Origin: Halovulum marinum
Lineage (GTDB): Bacteria; Pseudomonadota; Alphaproteobacteria; Rhodobacterales; Rhodobacteraceae
Length of the DNA: 64,000 nucleotides
Assembly (NCBI RefSeq): GCF_009697225.1
Contig: NZ_WIND01000011.1
Location: 1-64,000, forward strand
Direction: 5' to 3'
Shown here: one piece after another, positions 8,699-20,056 of the stretch
How the letters are laid out: each line of letters opens with the position of its first letter
Numbering within the stretch: position 1 is the stretch's first letter
Position numbers and translations under genes: made by a program
Notes under the pieces: generated by a model
Told to the model about the DNA's origin: nothing
The model's database searches: none
Seen by the model: only the letters and a program-made list of their open reading frames with translations

Positions 8699-10267
8699 AT
8701 GAAGATCGGAGCCCCGAGAGAACGCTTGGAGGGAGAGGCCCGTGTCGCGCTGACACCGCAAAGCGCGGCGCAGCTGAAGAAGCTGGGCTATGACGTCGTC
8801 ATGGAGGCCGGTGCCGGCGAAAGGGCGCGCTTCGGCGACGACACCTACCGCGAGGCCGGGGTCGAGGTGCTGGACGGCGCCGAGGCGCTGTACGCCGCCG
8901 CCGACATCGTGCTGAAGGTCCGCGCCCCCGAGGGCGACGAGCTGGAGCTGCTGCGCGAGGGCCAGACTCTGATCAGCTTCATCTGGCCGGCGCAGAACGA
9001 GGCGCTGCTGGAGACGCTGAAGGGCAAGGGCGTCAACGCCATCGCCATGGACATGGTGCCGCGCATCTCTCGTGCGCAGAAGATGGACGCGCTGTCCTCG
9101 ATGGCGAACATCGCCGGCTATCGCGCGGTGATCGAGGCGGGCAACAACTTCGGGCGGTTCTTCACCGGCCAGATCACCGCCGCGGGCAAGGTGCCCCCGG
9201 CCAAGGTGCTGGTCGTCGGCGCGGGCGTCGCCGGCCTTGCGGCCACCGGCACCTCGGTGTCGCTGGGCGCGATCACCTACGCCTTCGACGTGCGCCCCGA
9301 AGTGGCCGAGCAGATCGAATCGATGGGCGCCGAGTTCGTCTATCTCGATTTCGAGGAAAGCAGCCAGGACAGCGCCGCGACGGGCGGCTATGCCGCTCCC
9401 TCGTCCCCCGAGTTCCGCGAGAAGCAGCTTGAGAAGTTCCGCGAATTGGCCCCGGACATCGACATCGTCATCACCACCGCGCTGATCCCCGGCCGGCCCG
9501 CGCCGAAGCTGTGGACCGAGGACATGGTGAAGATGATGAAGCCGGGCTCGGTCGTGGTCGACCTGGCCGCCGAGCGCGGCGGCAACTGCGACCTGACCGT
9601 TCCGGACGAGAAGATCGTCACCGACAACGACGTGACGATCATCGGCTACACCGACTTCCCCAGCCGGATGGCGACGCAGAGCTCGACCCTGTATTCGACC
9701 AACCTGCGGCACATGCTCGATGACCTGACGCCGGAAAAAGACGGCACCCCGGTCATGAACATGGAAGACGACGTGATCCGCGGCGCCACGGTGGTGAACG
9801 CCGGCGAGATCACCTTCCCGCCGCCGCCGCCGAAGACGCAGGCGATCGCCAAGGCGCCGCCGAAGAAGAAGGAACTGACGGTCGAGGAGAAGGCCGCCGC
9901 CGAAGTCGCCGCATTCAAGCGGCAGACCCGCAACCAGGTGACGCTGATCGCGGTCGGCGCGGCGCTGCTGCTGGGCGTCGGGCTGGTCGCGCCGGCCAGC
10001 TTCATGCAGCACTTCATCGTCTTCGTGCTGGCGGTCTTCGTCGGCTTCCAGGTGATCTGGAACGTCAGCCACTCGCTGCACACGCCGCTGATGGCGGTCA
10101 CCAACGCGATCTCGTCGATCATCATCCTCGGCGCGCTGATGCAGATCGGCTCGGGCTCGTTCCTGGTGATCCTGCTGGCGTCGCTGTCGGTGTTCATGAC
10201 CGGGATCAACATCTTCGGCGGCTTCATGGTGACGCGGCGCATGCTCGCCATGTTCCAGAAGTCGTAA
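8699..10267 (+). CDS. pntA: Proton-translocating NAD(P) transhydrogenase, alpha subunit
   Basis: The 522-residue product is the two-subunit-type PntA. Residues 1-380 form the NAD(H)-binding domain I, beginning [20 protein letters not shown] and containing the Rossmann loop [15 protein letters not shown] near residue 170 and the mobile loop [11 protein letters not shown] Pro/Lys-rich linker follows (about 375-420), then four membrane helices. With PntB it couples inward proton flow to reduction of NADP+ by NADH. The ATG at 8699 is preceded by a strong GGAAGGAG. pntB starts 14 bases after the stop, so they form one operon closed by the terminator at 11737. Confidence 0.96.
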   Translation: MKIGAPRERLEGEARVALTPQSAAQLKKLGYDVVMEAGAGERARFGDDTYREAGVEVLDGAEALYAAADIVLKVRAPEGDELELLREGQTLISFIWPAQNEALLETLKGKGVNAIAMDMVPRISRAQKMDALSSMANIAGYRAVIEAGNNFGRFFTGQITAAGKVPPAKVLVVGAGVAGLAATGTSVSLGAITYAFDVRPEVAEQIESMGAEFVYLDFEESSQDSAATGGYAAPSSPEFREKQLEKFRELAPDIDIVITTALIPGRPAPKLWTEDMVKMMKPGSVVVDLAAERGGNCDLTVPDEKIVTDNDVTIIGYTDFPSRMATQSSTLYSTNLRHMLDDLTPEKDGTPVMNMEDDVIRGATVVNAGEITFPPPPPKTQAIAKAPPKKKELTVEEKAAAEVAAFKRQTRNQVTLIAVGAALLLGVGLVAPASFMQHFIVFVLAVFVGFQVIWNVSHSLHTPLMAVTNAISSIIILGALMQIGSGSFLVILLASLSVFMTGINIFGGFMVTRRMLAMFQKS

Positions 10268-10281
10268 GGGGGAACGCACTC

Positions 10282-11715
10282 ATGGAATTCGGATTCACCA
10301 CGGCGGCCTATGTGGTCGCGGCGGTCCTCTTCATCCTCAGCCTGGGCGGGTTGTCGGGCCAGGAAAGCGCCAAGCGCGCGGTCTGGTACGGCATCGCCGG
10401 CATGGCGCTGGCGGTGTTCGCGACGCTGATCGGCCCCGGCGCGGGGCTGTGGCTGCTGTCGCTGGTGCTGCTGGCGGCGGGCGGCGCGATCGGCGTCTAC
10501 GTCGCGCAGAAGGTCGAGATGACCGGGATGCCGCAACTGGTCGCGGCGATGCACTCGCTGGTCGGTCTGGCGGCGGTGTTCGTCGGCTTCAACGCGCATT
10601 TCGAGCTGGGCCGCGTGCTGGCAATGGACCCGGCGGCGCGCGCCGGGCTGCACGGCTTTGCCGAGCTGCTGGCGGACAAAACCACGGTCGAGGTCAACAT
10701 CCTGCGGGTCGAGCTGTTCCTCGGCGTGTTCATCGGCGCGGTGACCTTCACCGGCTCGGTGGTCGCCTACGGCAAGCTGGCCGGCAAGCTGACCAGCGCC
10801 GCGACCAAGCTGCCCGGCGGGCACATGCTGAACCTGGGCGCGGCCATCGTCTCGCTGCTGTGCCTGATCTGGTACTTCAACTCGGGCGGCTTCTTCCCGC
10901 TGTTCCTGATGACGCTGGCGGCGCTGTTCATCGGCTATCACCTGATCATGGGCATCGGCGGCGCCGACATGCCGGTGGTGGTGTCGATGCTGAACAGCTA
11001 TTCCGGCTGGGCGGCGGCGGCGATCGGCTTCAGCCTCGGCAACGACCTGCTGATCGTGGTCGGCGCGCTGGTCGGCTCGTCCGGTGCGATCCTGTCGTAC
11101 ATCATGTGCAAGGCGATGAACCGGCACTTCGTCAGCGTGATCCTGGGCGGCTTCGGCGGCGCCTCGGGCCCCGCCGCCGCGATCGAGGGCGAGCAGATCG
11201 CCATCGACGCCGACGGCGTGGCCGAGGCGCTGGACGAGGCCGACAGCGTGATCATCATCCCCGGCTACGGCATGGCGGTGGCGCAGGCGCAGCACGGCGT
11301 CAGCGAGCTGACCCGGAAGCTGCGCGCCGCCGGCAAGGAGGTGCGCTTCGCCATCCATCCCGTCGCCGGGCGTCTGCCGGGGCACATGAACGTGCTGCTG
11401 GCCGAGGCCAAGGTGCCCTACGACATCGTGCTGGAGATGGACGAGATCAACGCGGATTTCCCCTCGACCGACGTCGCCATCGTCATCGGCTCGAACGATA
11501 TCGTGAACCCGGCGGCGCAGGAGGATCCGAATTCCCCCATCGCCGGGATGCCGGTGCTCGAGGTGTGGAAGGCGAAGAAGGTGTTCGTGTCCAAGCGCGG
11601 CCAGGGCACCGGCTATTCCGGCATCGAGAACCCGCTGTTCTACAAGGAGAACACGCGCATGTTCTACGGCGACGCCAAGGCCAGCGTCGACGCCCTGCTG
11701 CAGAAGCTGGGCTGA
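10282..11715 (+). CDS. pntB: NAD(P) transhydrogenase, beta subunit
   Basis: The 477-residue product has about eight or nine membrane helices in residues 1-265, forming much of the proton channel, and a C-terminal NADP(H)-binding domain III. Family motifs seen are [10 protein letters not shown] near residue 330, [19 protein letters not shown] and [11 protein letters not shown] near the end. Length and architecture match Escherichia coli-type PntB. The start has AAGGGGGAA upstream. It completes the transhydrogenase that supplies NADPH, complementing Zwf encoded 7 kb downstream. Confidence 0.96.
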   Translation: MEFGFTTAAYVVAAVLFILSLGGLSGQESAKRAVWYGIAGMALAVFATLIGPGAGLWLLSLVLLAAGGAIGVYVAQKVEMTGMPQLVAAMHSLVGLAAVFVGFNAHFELGRVLAMDPAARAGLHGFAELLADKTTVEVNILRVELFLGVFIGAVTFTGSVVAYGKLAGKLTSAATKLPGGHMLNLGAAIVSLLCLIWYFNSGGFFPLFLMTLAALFIGYHLIMGIGGADMPVVVSMLNSYSGWAAAAIGFSLGNDLLIVVGALVGSSGAILSYIMCKAMNRHFVSVILGGFGGASGPAAAIEGEQIAIDADGVAEALDEADSVIIIPGYGMAVAQAQHGVSELTRKLRAAGKEVRFAIHPVAGRLPGHMNVLLAEAKVPYDIVLEMDEINADFPSTDVAIVIGSNDIVNPAAQEDPNSPIAGMPVLEVWKAKKVFVSKRGQGTGYSGIENPLFYKENTRMFYGDAKASVDALLQKLG

Positions 11716-11736
11716 CGCCGCCGAACTCCGGACCCG

Positions 11737-11763
11737 AGGGGCGCCCGCCGCGGCGCCCCTTTT
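11737..11763 (+). terminator. Rho-independent terminator of pntAB
   Basis: AGGGGCGCC (11737-11745) pairs perfectly with GGCGCCCCT (11752-11760) around a 6-base loop, followed by TTT. It starts 22 bases after the pntB stop codon and is the right orientation to end pntAB transcription. Confidence 0.85.
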
Positions 11764-11826
11764 CCGTTGCTGCGCTGGACAAGCACCCCGGCAGCGGAAA
11801 CACTGGCGCGACCGGAGGTTGCGCCC

Positions 11827-13146
11827 ATGCAGGAGATCTACGACTGGCTGAGGCCGTGGATCGTCGAGCTGACCACGTTCGTCCAGTCGTTCCAGAATCC
11901 CTGGCGCTTCTATCAGGTGCTGATCGTGCTGGCGCTGATCGCCGCCGGACAGCTGCTGTCCTTCGTCGTCAGGCCGCGCGCCGAGGCGTGGGCGCGCGCG
12001 CGCGAGGGGCTGCGGACCTGGCAGCTGCGCATCATCGTGGTGGTGCTGCGCCGGACCCGGCTGATCCTGGTGACGGTGCTGCTGTGGACCGCCTACTGGA
12101 TCATACGCGAGGTCACCTGGCCGAGCCGGTCGTATCTGATCGGCATCGTCGCGACGCTGGCGCTGGCCTGGCTGCTGATCGGCATCGCCACCCGGCTGAT
12201 CCGCAACCCGGCGCTGCGCGCGGTGGTGCGCTGGGGCGCCTGGGCCTGGGTGACGCTGGAGGTGCTGGGCCTGCGCGCGGACGCCGAGGCGGCGCTGGAC
12301 GGCGCCGCGATCACCCTGGGCGAGACCCGGGTGTCGCTGCTGCTGGTGCTGAAGGCGGCGGTGACCATGGGGCTGCTGATCGCAGGCGCCGGCATGCTCA
12401 GCCGCATGGCCGAGCGCCGCATGGCCCGCAGCGAGGACCTGTCGCCGTCGCTGCGGGTGCTGGCCGGCAAGCTGCTGACGATCGCGCTGTTCGTGCTGGC
12501 GGTGATCATGGCGCTGAACATCATCGGCTTCGATCTGACCTCGCTGACGGTGCTGTCGGGCGCGATCGGCCTGGGACTTGGTTTCGGCCTGCAGAAGGTG
12601 GTGTCGAACCTGGTGTCGGGGGTGATCGTGCTGCTGGACCGGTCGATCAAGCCCGGCGACGTGATCAGCCTGGGCGACACCTTCGGCTGGGTGACCGAGC
12701 TGAACGCGCGTTTCGTCGCCGTCATCACCCGCGACGGGCGCGAATACCTGATCCCGAACGAGGACCTGATCACCACGCAGGTGGTGAACTGGACCCACTC
12801 CAGCAACCTGGTGCGGCTGGACATCCATTTCGGCGTTTCCTACGACAGCGATCCGCACGCGGTGCGCGCGCTGGCGCGCGAGGCGGCGGCGACGGTGCGC
12901 CGGGTGGTGGCAAGCCCGGCGCCGGTGTGCCACATCGTCGGCTTCGGCGACAGCTCGGTCGATTTCATCCTGCGGTTCTGGATCGAGGACCCGGCCGCCG
13001 GGCTGACCAACGTGCGCGGCGACGTGTTCCTGGCGCTGTGGGACGCGCTGAAACGCGACGGGATCGAGATCCCGTTCCCGCGCCGGGACGTGGAGATCCG
13101 CAATCCGCAGGCGCTGCCGGGCGCCGAATCGCCCGCCACCGGCTGA
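11827..13146 (+). CDS. MscS-family mechanosensitive channel
   Basis: The 439-residue product has four to five N-terminal membrane helices followed by the conserved MscS core. The pore-lining helix carries [21 protein letters not shown], followed by [14 protein letters not shown] and the beta domain with [13 protein letters not shown]. It should open under membrane tension to release osmolytes during hypo-osmotic shock. The start at 11827 was preferred to one 20 codons upstream because GGAGG precedes it and the upstream extension overlaps the terminator region. Ends 76 bases before metK. Confidence 0.9.
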   Translation: MQEIYDWLRPWIVELTTFVQSFQNPWRFYQVLIVLALIAAGQLLSFVVRPRAEAWARAREGLRTWQLRIIVVVLRRTRLILVTVLLWTAYWIIREVTWPSRSYLIGIVATLALAWLLIGIATRLIRNPALRAVVRWGAWAWVTLEVLGLRADAEAALDGAAITLGETRVSLLLVLKAAVTMGLLIAGAGMLSRMAERRMARSEDLSPSLRVLAGKLLTIALFVLAVIMALNIIGFDLTSLTVLSGAIGLGLGFGLQKVVSNLVSGVIVLLDRSIKPGDVISLGDTFGWVTELNARFVAVITRDGREYLIPNEDLITTQVVNWTHSSNLVRLDIHFGVSYDSDPHAVRALAREAAATVRRVVASPAPVCHIVGFGDSSVDFILRFWIEDPAAGLTNVRGDVFLALWDALKRDGIEIPFPRRDVEIRNPQALPGAESPATG

Positions 13147-13154
13147 CGCCTCTC

Positions 13155-13183
13155 TTGCGACAGGAGCCATTCGCCGCTATCGG
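13155..13183 (+). promoter_or_regulatory. Candidate sigma-70 promoter of metK
   Basis: TTGCGA (13155-13160) and TATCGG (13178-13183) are separated by 17 bases and lie 40 bases upstream of the metK start. Both boxes are imperfect, but the arrangement fits a housekeeping promoter in a GC-rich alphaproteobacterium. I saw no recognisable SAM-binding riboswitch core in the short leader. Confidence 0.35.
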
Positions 13184-13222
13184 GAACACGGGCCGCAGCC
13201 AGCGCGAAAGGCAAGGAAGTTC

Positions 13223-14407
<1,185 letters not shown>

Positions 14408-14418
14408 TCCGGCCCCCG

Positions 14419-15669
14419 GTGTCCCCGCTGCTGAAGGCATCGGCCGCGCTGAGCGCGGCGCTGATGCTGGGGCGGCTGCTGGGCTTTGCCCGCGAGATGC
14501 TGCTGGCCGCGCGCCTCGGCACCAGCGCCGAGGCCGAGGTCGCCATCGTCGCGCTGACCCTGCCCGACTACCTGGTCGGGGTGCTGTTCTCGGGCGGGCT
14601 GAGCGCCGCGCTGGTGCCGGCGCTGCGCCGGGCCCGGGGCGATCGCCGCCCGGCGCTGTTCCGCATCGCCGCGACAATGGTGGTGGCGGCCGCCTGCGTT
14701 GTGGGCGCCGCGGTGGCGCTGTTTCCGGGCGCGGTGTTCGCGGTGCTGGCCCCGGCGCTGCCGGCGGCGGTGGCGGCGGAGTGGGCCTGGGTGGTGGCGC
14801 TGGCCGGGCTGGCGGTGCCGGTGGCGGCGCTGTCCGGGGTGACGGGCAGCTGGCTGAACGTCTCGGGGCGGTTCTTCGCGGTCGGGCTGGGCGTCGCCGT
14901 GCACAACGCGGTGCTGTGCCTGGCGCTGCTGCCCGGCGGCGCGCCGGGCCGGGTGGTGACGCTGCTGGCGTTCGGCCTGCTGGCCGCCGCCCTGGCCCGC
15001 GCAGCGCTGGTGCTGGCGATCGGCCGTCCGCCGCTGCGCCCAGCGCTGAAACCGCCGCCGGGGACCGAGCCCGAGCTGCCGCGGCTGTTCGCGGCCGGCG
15101 TTCTGACCATCGGCCTGGTGTTCGTCGCCAACCTGCTGTTCCGCACCCTGGCCGCCGCCAGCGGCCCCGGCGAGCTGGCGGCTTTTTCCTATGCGCTACG
15201 GTTGTTCGAGCTGCCGGTGGGCCTGCTGCTGTCGCCGCTGGTCACGGTGCTGCTGCCGCGCCTGGCCGACAGCGCCGCACAGGAGCCGCGGCTGATGCGC
15301 CGGACGCTGGCCGCGCTGCTGGCGCTGGCGGTCTCGGTCCTCATCGCAGGGCAGATCCTGGGCGAGCCGATCGCGCGCGCGATCTATGACCGCGGGGCGA
15401 TGAGCGAGGACGGCATGCGGCGGGTGATCGAGGTCGCGCGCTGGATGTTCTGGGCGCTGCCGTTCGCGGCGCTGGGGCTGTACGGAGCGGCGGTGCTGAA
15501 CGCGCGCCGCCGCACCGGCGCGGTGATGCTGAACACCGCCGCCGGGCTGGTGCTGGGCGGTACGGTGGCGGCGCTGGGCGCGGTCCTGCCCGGCTTCGTG
15601 CTGTTCCACGCGGTCACCGGTGTGCTGAATTTCCTGCGCTCCGAGCCCGCGACGCTCTGGCGGCGTTGA
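14419..15669 (+). CDS. MurJ/MviN-like lipid-linked glycan flippase
   Basis: The 416-residue product is almost entirely membrane helices (about 12) and begins with the MurJ-like VSPLLKASAALSAALMLGRL and LPDYLVGVLFSGGLSAALVP segments. It belongs to the MOP flippase superfamily and should move an undecaprenyl-pyrophosphate-linked sugar across the inner membrane. It is about 100 residues shorter than standard MurJ, so it may be a paralogue serving another glycan instead of the essential lipid II flippase. The GTG at 14419 was chosen because it gives the family-typical N-terminus; no strong RBS is seen. It precedes asnB and an aldolase gene. Confidence 0.78.
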   Translation: MSPLLKASAALSAALMLGRLLGFAREMLLAARLGTSAEAEVAIVALTLPDYLVGVLFSGGLSAALVPALRRARGDRRPALFRIAATMVVAAACVVGAAVALFPGAVFAVLAPALPAAVAAEWAWVVALAGLAVPVAALSGVTGSWLNVSGRFFAVGLGVAVHNAVLCLALLPGGAPGRVVTLLAFGLLAAALARAALVLAIGRPPLRPALKPPPGTEPELPRLFAAGVLTIGLVFVANLLFRTLAAASGPGELAAFSYALRLFELPVGLLLSPLVTVLLPRLADSAAQEPRLMRRTLAALLALAVSVLIAGQILGEPIARAIYDRGAMSEDGMRRVIEVARWMFWALPFAALGLYGAAVLNARRRTGAVMLNTAAGLVLGGTVAALGAVLPGFVLFHAVTGVLNFLRSEPATLWRR

Positions 15670-15750
15670 TCGGCGCCCGCGCCCGGTGCTAACTGCGCAG
15701 GAAGCAGCGCGGACCCGCATGACCCGACCATCCCTCAGGACCCCCCGCTA

Positions 15751-17574
15751 ATGTGCGGGATCTTCGGCATCGCCGCCTTCGGCGCGCGCCCCGACGCCAC
15801 CGCGCTGGAGGCGATGCGCGGCGCGCTGCGGCACCGCGGCCCCGACGCCGACGGCGTCGCCGTGGCCGGCGGCGTCGGCATCGGCAACGTGCGGCTGTCG
15901 ATCCTCGATCTCAGCCACGCCAGCGACCAGCCGATGCTGGGCGCCGACGGCGACGGCGACGGCGACGGCGACGTGGCGCTGGTGCAGAACGGCGAGATCT
16001 ACAACTATGTGGAACTGCGCGAGGAGCTGATCCGCGCCGGTGCCGGCTTCCGCACCACCGGCGACACCGAGGTGCTGCTGCAGGCCTATCTGCACTGGGG
16101 CCCGGAGTTCGTCACCCGGCTGAACGGCATGTTCGCGATCGCCGTACACGACCGCCGCGACGGCACGCTGTGGCTGTACCGCGACCGGCTGGGGGTGAAG
16201 CCGCTGTTCCTTGCGGACACCCCGCAGGGCGTGCTGTTCGCCTCGGAGATCAAGGCGCTGCTGGCGGCGGGCGTGGCGGCGCGGCCGTCGATGCCGGCGC
16301 TGGCGGCGTTCATGGCGCAGGGCTTCGTGCCGCCGCCGGCGACGGCGTTCGAGGGCATCGTCCACCTGCCGCCGGGCAGCCGCGCGCGGATCGACGCCGA
16401 CGGCATCGCGGTGGAGCGGTACTGGCGGCTGGAAGACGTCGCCCCCGACCGGGCGCTGGACGCGCCCGCCGCCCGCGCGCAGGTGATGGAGCTGCTGGAC
16501 GACGCCACGCGGCTGCGGCTGCGCTCGGACGCGGCGTTCGGCGCGTTCCTGTCGGGCGGGCTGGACAGCGGCACCGTGGTCGGGCTGATGGCACGGCACA
16601 TGGACCGGCCGGTGCGCTCGTTCTCGATCGGGTTCGAGGACCCGCGCTTCGACGAGACGCCGCACGCGAGGGCCGCCGCCGCCCGGTTCGGGGCGATCCA
16701 CCACACCGAGACGGCGCATCCCGACATCGCCGCGCTGTGGCCGCGATTCATCTATCACTGCGACCAGCCGCACCAGGACGTGTCGTTCATGCCCACCGAC
16801 CTGGTGTCGCGGCTGGCGCGGCGCGAGGTGAAGATGGTGCTGACCGGCGACGGCGGCGACGAGCTGTTCGCCGGCTATGCCAAGTACCTGGACCTGTTTC
16901 CGCAGGGCGCGGCCGCCGACCTGCCCAAGGGCTGGGAGGACAGCTATCCCCGCGCCATCGGCCTGCTGACCGGCGATCAGCCCGCGCGCCTGCTGCGCGG
17001 CGCGCTGGCGCAGGCCTGGGCCGACGCCGACCCGTTCGCGCCGTCGGCGGACGCGCTGCGCCTGGCCCCGGCGCAGGACCCGGTGAACCGGGTGCTGCTG
17101 GCTGACACCGCGCTGCTGCTGCCCGGCAACAACCTGGTCAAGCCGGACCGGATGGCGATGGCGAACTCGCTGGAGGTGCGCTCGCCGTTCCTCGACTACC
17201 GGCTGGCCGAGCTGGCGTTCCGCATTCCCGGCGAACTGAAGCTGCGCGGCGGCACCACCAAGGCGCTGCTGAAGGACGCGGTGCGCCCGCTGCTAGGCCC
17301 CGAGCTGACCGACCGGCGCAAGCAGATGTTCACCGTGCCGATCGGCGAGTGGTTCCAGGGCGCGCTGGCGCCCTATTGCCGGGCGATGCTGCTGGACGGG
17401 CGGCTGGCGGCGCGCGGCTGGCTTGATGCCGACGCGACCGCCGCGCTGGTCGAGGCGCATCTGGCCGGGCGCGAGAACCACACCCGGCAGGTGCGGGCGC
17501 TGATCTCGCTGGAGATCTGGGCGCGGCTGTTCCTGGACCGCGACCCGGAAATGCTGGCGCAGGCGACGGCATGA
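15751..17574 (+). CDS. asnB: Asparagine synthase (glutamine-hydrolysing) family
   Basis: The 607-residue product has an N-terminal class II glutamine amidotransferase domain with catalytic C2 (MCGIFGIAAFG), RHRGPDADG and YRDRLGVKPLF, then a C-terminal ATP-pyrophosphatase domain with SGGLDS near residue 270 and TGDGGDELFAGY near 368. It would transfer glutamine-derived ammonia to aspartate or, as in several surface-glycan clusters, to a sugar acid. A (Gly-Asp) repeat at residues 66-74 is encoded by a hexanucleotide repeat. The last four bases overlap the start of the aldolase gene, implying coupled expression. Confidence 0.9.
   Translation: MCGIFGIAAFGARPDATALEAMRGALRHRGPDADGVAVAGGVGIGNVRLSILDLSHASDQPMLGADGDGDGDGDVALVQNGEIYNYVELREELIRAGAGFRTTGDTEVLLQAYLHWGPEFVTRLNGMFAIAVHDRRDGTLWLYRDRLGVKPLFLADTPQGVLFASEIKALLAAGVAARPSMPALAAFMAQGFVPPPATAFEGIVHLPPGSRARIDADGIAVERYWRLEDVAPDRALDAPAARAQVMELLDDATRLRLRSDAAFGAFLSGGLDSGTVVGLMARHMDRPVRSFSIGFEDPRFDETPHARAAAARFGAIHHTETAHPDIAALWPRFIYHCDQPHQDVSFMPTDLVSRLARREVKMVLTGDGGDELFAGYAKYLDLFPQGAAADLPKGWEDSYPRAIGLLTGDQPARLLRGALAQAWADADPFAPSADALRLAPAQDPVNRVLLADTALLLPGNNLVKPDRMAMANSLEVRSPFLDYRLAELAFRIPGELKLRGGTTKALLKDAVRPLLGPELTDRRKQMFTVPIGEWFQGALAPYCRAMLLDGRLAARGWLDADATAALVEAHLAGRENHTRQVRALISLEIWARLFLDRDPEMLAQATA
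15946..15972 (+). repeat. In-frame hexanucleotide repeat in asnB
   Basis: Four perfect GACGGC units plus a final GAC encode alternating Asp and Gly in a surface loop of the glutaminase domain. The period of six keeps the frame, so slippage would change loop length without breaking the gene. Confidence 0.8.
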
Positions 17575-18383
17575 CGCTGCACACGATGATGATCACCGCC
17601 GATCCGGGCATCGCCCGGCATGTGACCGATGCCGGCAACGACGTGCTGTTCGTCGATCTGGAAAGCATCGGCAAGGCCGACCGGCAGGGCCATGTCGACA
17701 GCTGGAAATCGCCGCATGTGCCTGCCGACGTCTCGCGCCTGCGCGCGGCGGCGCCGGACGCGGTGCTGATGGTGCGGCTGAACCCGTTTCACGACGGCAC
17801 CGGCGCCGAGATTGCCGACGCGCTGGCGCGCGGCGCCGACGCGCTGATGCTGCCGATGTTCCGCGACTGGCAGACGGTGGCGCGATTCGCCGACCTGGTC
17901 GCGGGCCGCGCGCAGGTGGTGCCGCTGGCCGAGACCGCCGGCGCGCTGGCGGCGATCCCCGACCTGCTGGCGCGCGCGCGCCCGGACCGGCTGCACATCG
18001 GGTTGAACGACCTGCACCTGGACCTGGGGCACCGGTTCATGTTCCAGCCGCTGGCCGAGGGCCTGCTGGACGCGCCCGCCGCCGCACTGCGCGCCGCCGG
18101 AGTGCCGTTCGGCATCGGCGGGCTGGCGCGGTTGGACGCCGGTGCGATCCCGGCGCGGATGGTGCTGGGCGAACACGCCCGGCTGGGATCAAGCTGGGCG
18201 ATCCTGTCGCGCAGCTTCCACGACCGCGCGACGACGCTGGCCGAACTGACCGCCCGCGTCGACTTTGCCGCCGAGCTTGCCGCGCTGCGCGCCTGCCTGG
18301 CCGGATGGCAGGCGGCCGGGCCGCTGGCGCTGGCGGCGAACCGCGCCGCGTTCCGCGACGCGGTGGCCGCCGCCGGCGGCTGA
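17571..18383 (+). CDS. HpcH/HpaI-type aldolase family protein
   Basis: The 270-residue product fits the phosphoenolpyruvate/pyruvate-superfamily barrel of class II aldolases. Candidate metal-binding and catalytic sites are DLESIGKADRQGH near residue 23, PLAETAGAL (metal-binding glutamate) near 118 and HIGLNDLHLDLG (metal-binding aspartate) near 143. Such enzymes condense or cleave pyruvate-like donors and aldehydes. The ATG overlaps the asnB stop (ATGA), so the two should work together, for example in making a modified sugar or acid. The substrate is unknown. Confidence 0.78.
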   Translation: MTLHTMMITADPGIARHVTDAGNDVLFVDLESIGKADRQGHVDSWKSPHVPADVSRLRAAAPDAVLMVRLNPFHDGTGAEIADALARGADALMLPMFRDWQTVARFADLVAGRAQVVPLAETAGALAAIPDLLARARPDRLHIGLNDLHLDLGHRFMFQPLAEGLLDAPAAALRAAGVPFGIGGLARLDAGAIPARMVLGEHARLGSSWAILSRSFHDRATTLAELTARVDFAAELAALRACLAGWQAAGPLALAANRAAFRDAVAAAGG

Positions 18384-18419
18384 GAATCCCCACCTGCGGT
18401 GCGCTGCATCAAACTTGTG

Positions 18420-18447
18420 TTGACACCTGACCCCACCGGCGTAGTTT
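18420..18447 (+). promoter_or_regulatory. Candidate promoter of the Entner-Doudoroff operon
   Basis: A perfect TTGACA (18420-18425) is followed after 16 bases by TAGTTT (18442-18447), about 110 bases upstream of the zwf start. The exact -35 consensus in a 172-base intergenic region makes this a credible sigma-70 promoter for zwf and the genes downstream. Confidence 0.55.
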
Positions 18448-18556
18448 CCGGCTCGCAGGCTCGGGCATGGCCCTGACCGGGTCGCGCACCGGCGCTGCCG
18501 GTCTGGACACCGTTGTCGCAGCTTGCTGCGGCCATGCGAAGAAGGGGCCTTCTGTC

Positions 18557-20005
18557 ATGGTAGCCCGCACCATCCCGGTCGATCCGTTCGACCTTGTCAT
18601 CTTTGGCGCCACCGGCGATCTGGCCCGGCGCAAGATCCTGCCCAGCCTCTACCGCCGCCGCCAGGCGGGGCAGATGCCCGAGGGCGCGCGGGTGATCGGC
18701 GCGGCCCGCTCGAAGATGACCCGCACCGCCTATCAGAAGTCGATCCGCGAGGCGCTGGAGGAATTCGTCCCCGAGGCCGAGCGCACCGCCGCCACGGTGA
18801 AGGCCTTCGTCGACTGCATCGATTACGTCGCGGTGGACGTCACCGGCGACGGCGGCTGGCAGGAGCTGTGCGGCAAGCTGCGCCCCGACGTGGTGCGCGC
18901 GTTCTACCTGTCGGTGGCCCCGTCGCTGTTCGGCACCATCGCCGAGAAGCTGGCCGAAAGCGGCCTCGCCACCCCCGACAGCCGGATCGTGGTGGAAAAG
19001 CCGCTGGGCCACGACCTGGCCTCGGCGCAGGAGCTGAACGCCAAGCTGACGCGGCATTTCGACGAGCAGCAGATCTACCGGATCGACCATTATCTGGGCA
19101 AGGAGACGGTGCAGAACCTGATGGCGCTGCGCTTCGCCAACGCCCTGTTCGAGCCGCTGTGGAACGCCCAGCACATCGACCATGTGCAGATCACCGTCGC
19201 CGAATCGATCGGCGTCGAGGGGCGCGGCGGCTATTACGACAAGTCCGGCGCGATGCGGGACATGGTGCAGAACCACATCATGCAGCTGCTGTGCCTGACC
19301 GCGATGGAGCCCCCGGCACGATTCGAGCCCGATTCGGTGCGCGACGAGAAGCTGAAGGTGATCCGCGCGCTGGACCCGATCCACGTCGACGACACCGTGC
19401 GCGGCCAGTACCGCGGCAACGGCTCGGCCGGGTATCTGGAGCATGTCGAGAACCCCGACAGCAAGACCGAGAGCTATGTCGCGCTGAAGGTGCAGATCTC
19501 GAACTGGCGCTGGGCGGGCACGCCGTTCTACCTGCGCACCGGCAAGAAGCTGCGCAGCCGCCTGTCCGAGATCGCGGTGATCTTCAAGGAGGTGCCGCAC
19601 TCGATCTTCCCCGAGGTCTCGAACCGCAAGGGCAACGCGCTCATCATCCGGCTGCAGCCGGACGAGGGCATCACCCTGCGGATGACGATCAAGGATCCCG
19701 GCCCCGGCGGCATGCGCCTGCGCGAGGTGCCGCTGGACATGACCTTCGCCGACGCGCTGGGCGACGAGTTCGACATCCCCGACGCCTACGAGCGGCTGGT
19801 GATGGACGTGATTCGGGGCAACCAGACCCTGTTCATGCGCGGCGACGAGGTCGAGGCCGCCTGGGCCTGGACCGACGCGCTGCTGGCGGAATGGCAGGAC
19901 TCCCCGGACCGGCCGCAATCCTACGATCCCGGCGGCTCGGGCCCCGACGACGCACTTGCGCTGCTGCACCGCGATGGCCGACGGTGGAGAGACATCCCCG
20001 GCTGA
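18557..20005 (+). CDS. zwf: Glucose-6-phosphate 1-dehydrogenase
   Basis: The 482-residue product oxidises glucose 6-phosphate to 6-phosphogluconolactone with reduction of NADP+ (or NAD+). Motifs seen are the dinucleotide-binding FGATGDLARRKILPSLYRRR near residue 15, EKPLGHD, and the active-site RIDHYLGKETVQNL near 176. The ATG at 18557 fits the family N-terminus; an in-frame ATG 30 codons upstream adds unrelated sequence. It is the first gene of an Entner-Doudoroff operon. The usual next gene pgl (6-phosphogluconolactonase) is not in this operon. Confidence 0.96.
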   Translation: MVARTIPVDPFDLVIFGATGDLARRKILPSLYRRRQAGQMPEGARVIGAARSKMTRTAYQKSIREALEEFVPEAERTAATVKAFVDCIDYVAVDVTGDGGWQELCGKLRPDVVRAFYLSVAPSLFGTIAEKLAESGLATPDSRIVVEKPLGHDLASAQELNAKLTRHFDEQQIYRIDHYLGKETVQNLMALRFANALFEPLWNAQHIDHVQITVAESIGVEGRGGYYDKSGAMRDMVQNHIMQLLCLTAMEPPARFEPDSVRDEKLKVIRALDPIHVDDTVRGQYRGNGSAGYLEHVENPDSKTESYVALKVQISNWRWAGTPFYLRTGKKLRSRLSEIAVIFKEVPHSIFPEVSNRKGNALIIRLQPDEGITLRMTIKDPGPGGMRLREVPLDMTFADALGDEFDIPDAYERLVMDVIRGNQTLFMRGDEVEAAWAWTDALLAEWQDSPDRPQSYDPGGSGPDDALALLHRDGRRWRDIPG

Positions 20006-20056
20006 CGCCCCGACCAGACGACCTCAAGGCCCTGACACCCGAACCTAGAGGACGAC

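Noticed and set aside
9646-13170. 1174-codon minus-strand open frame
   Set aside because: It covers pntA, pntB and mscS in antisense and has shadow composition.
13147-13222. SAM/SAH riboswitch upstream of metK
   Set aside because: Such elements occur before metK in other Rhodobacterales, but the conserved CACAACGGCTTCCTG-like core and GGAGCA 3' segment are not present.
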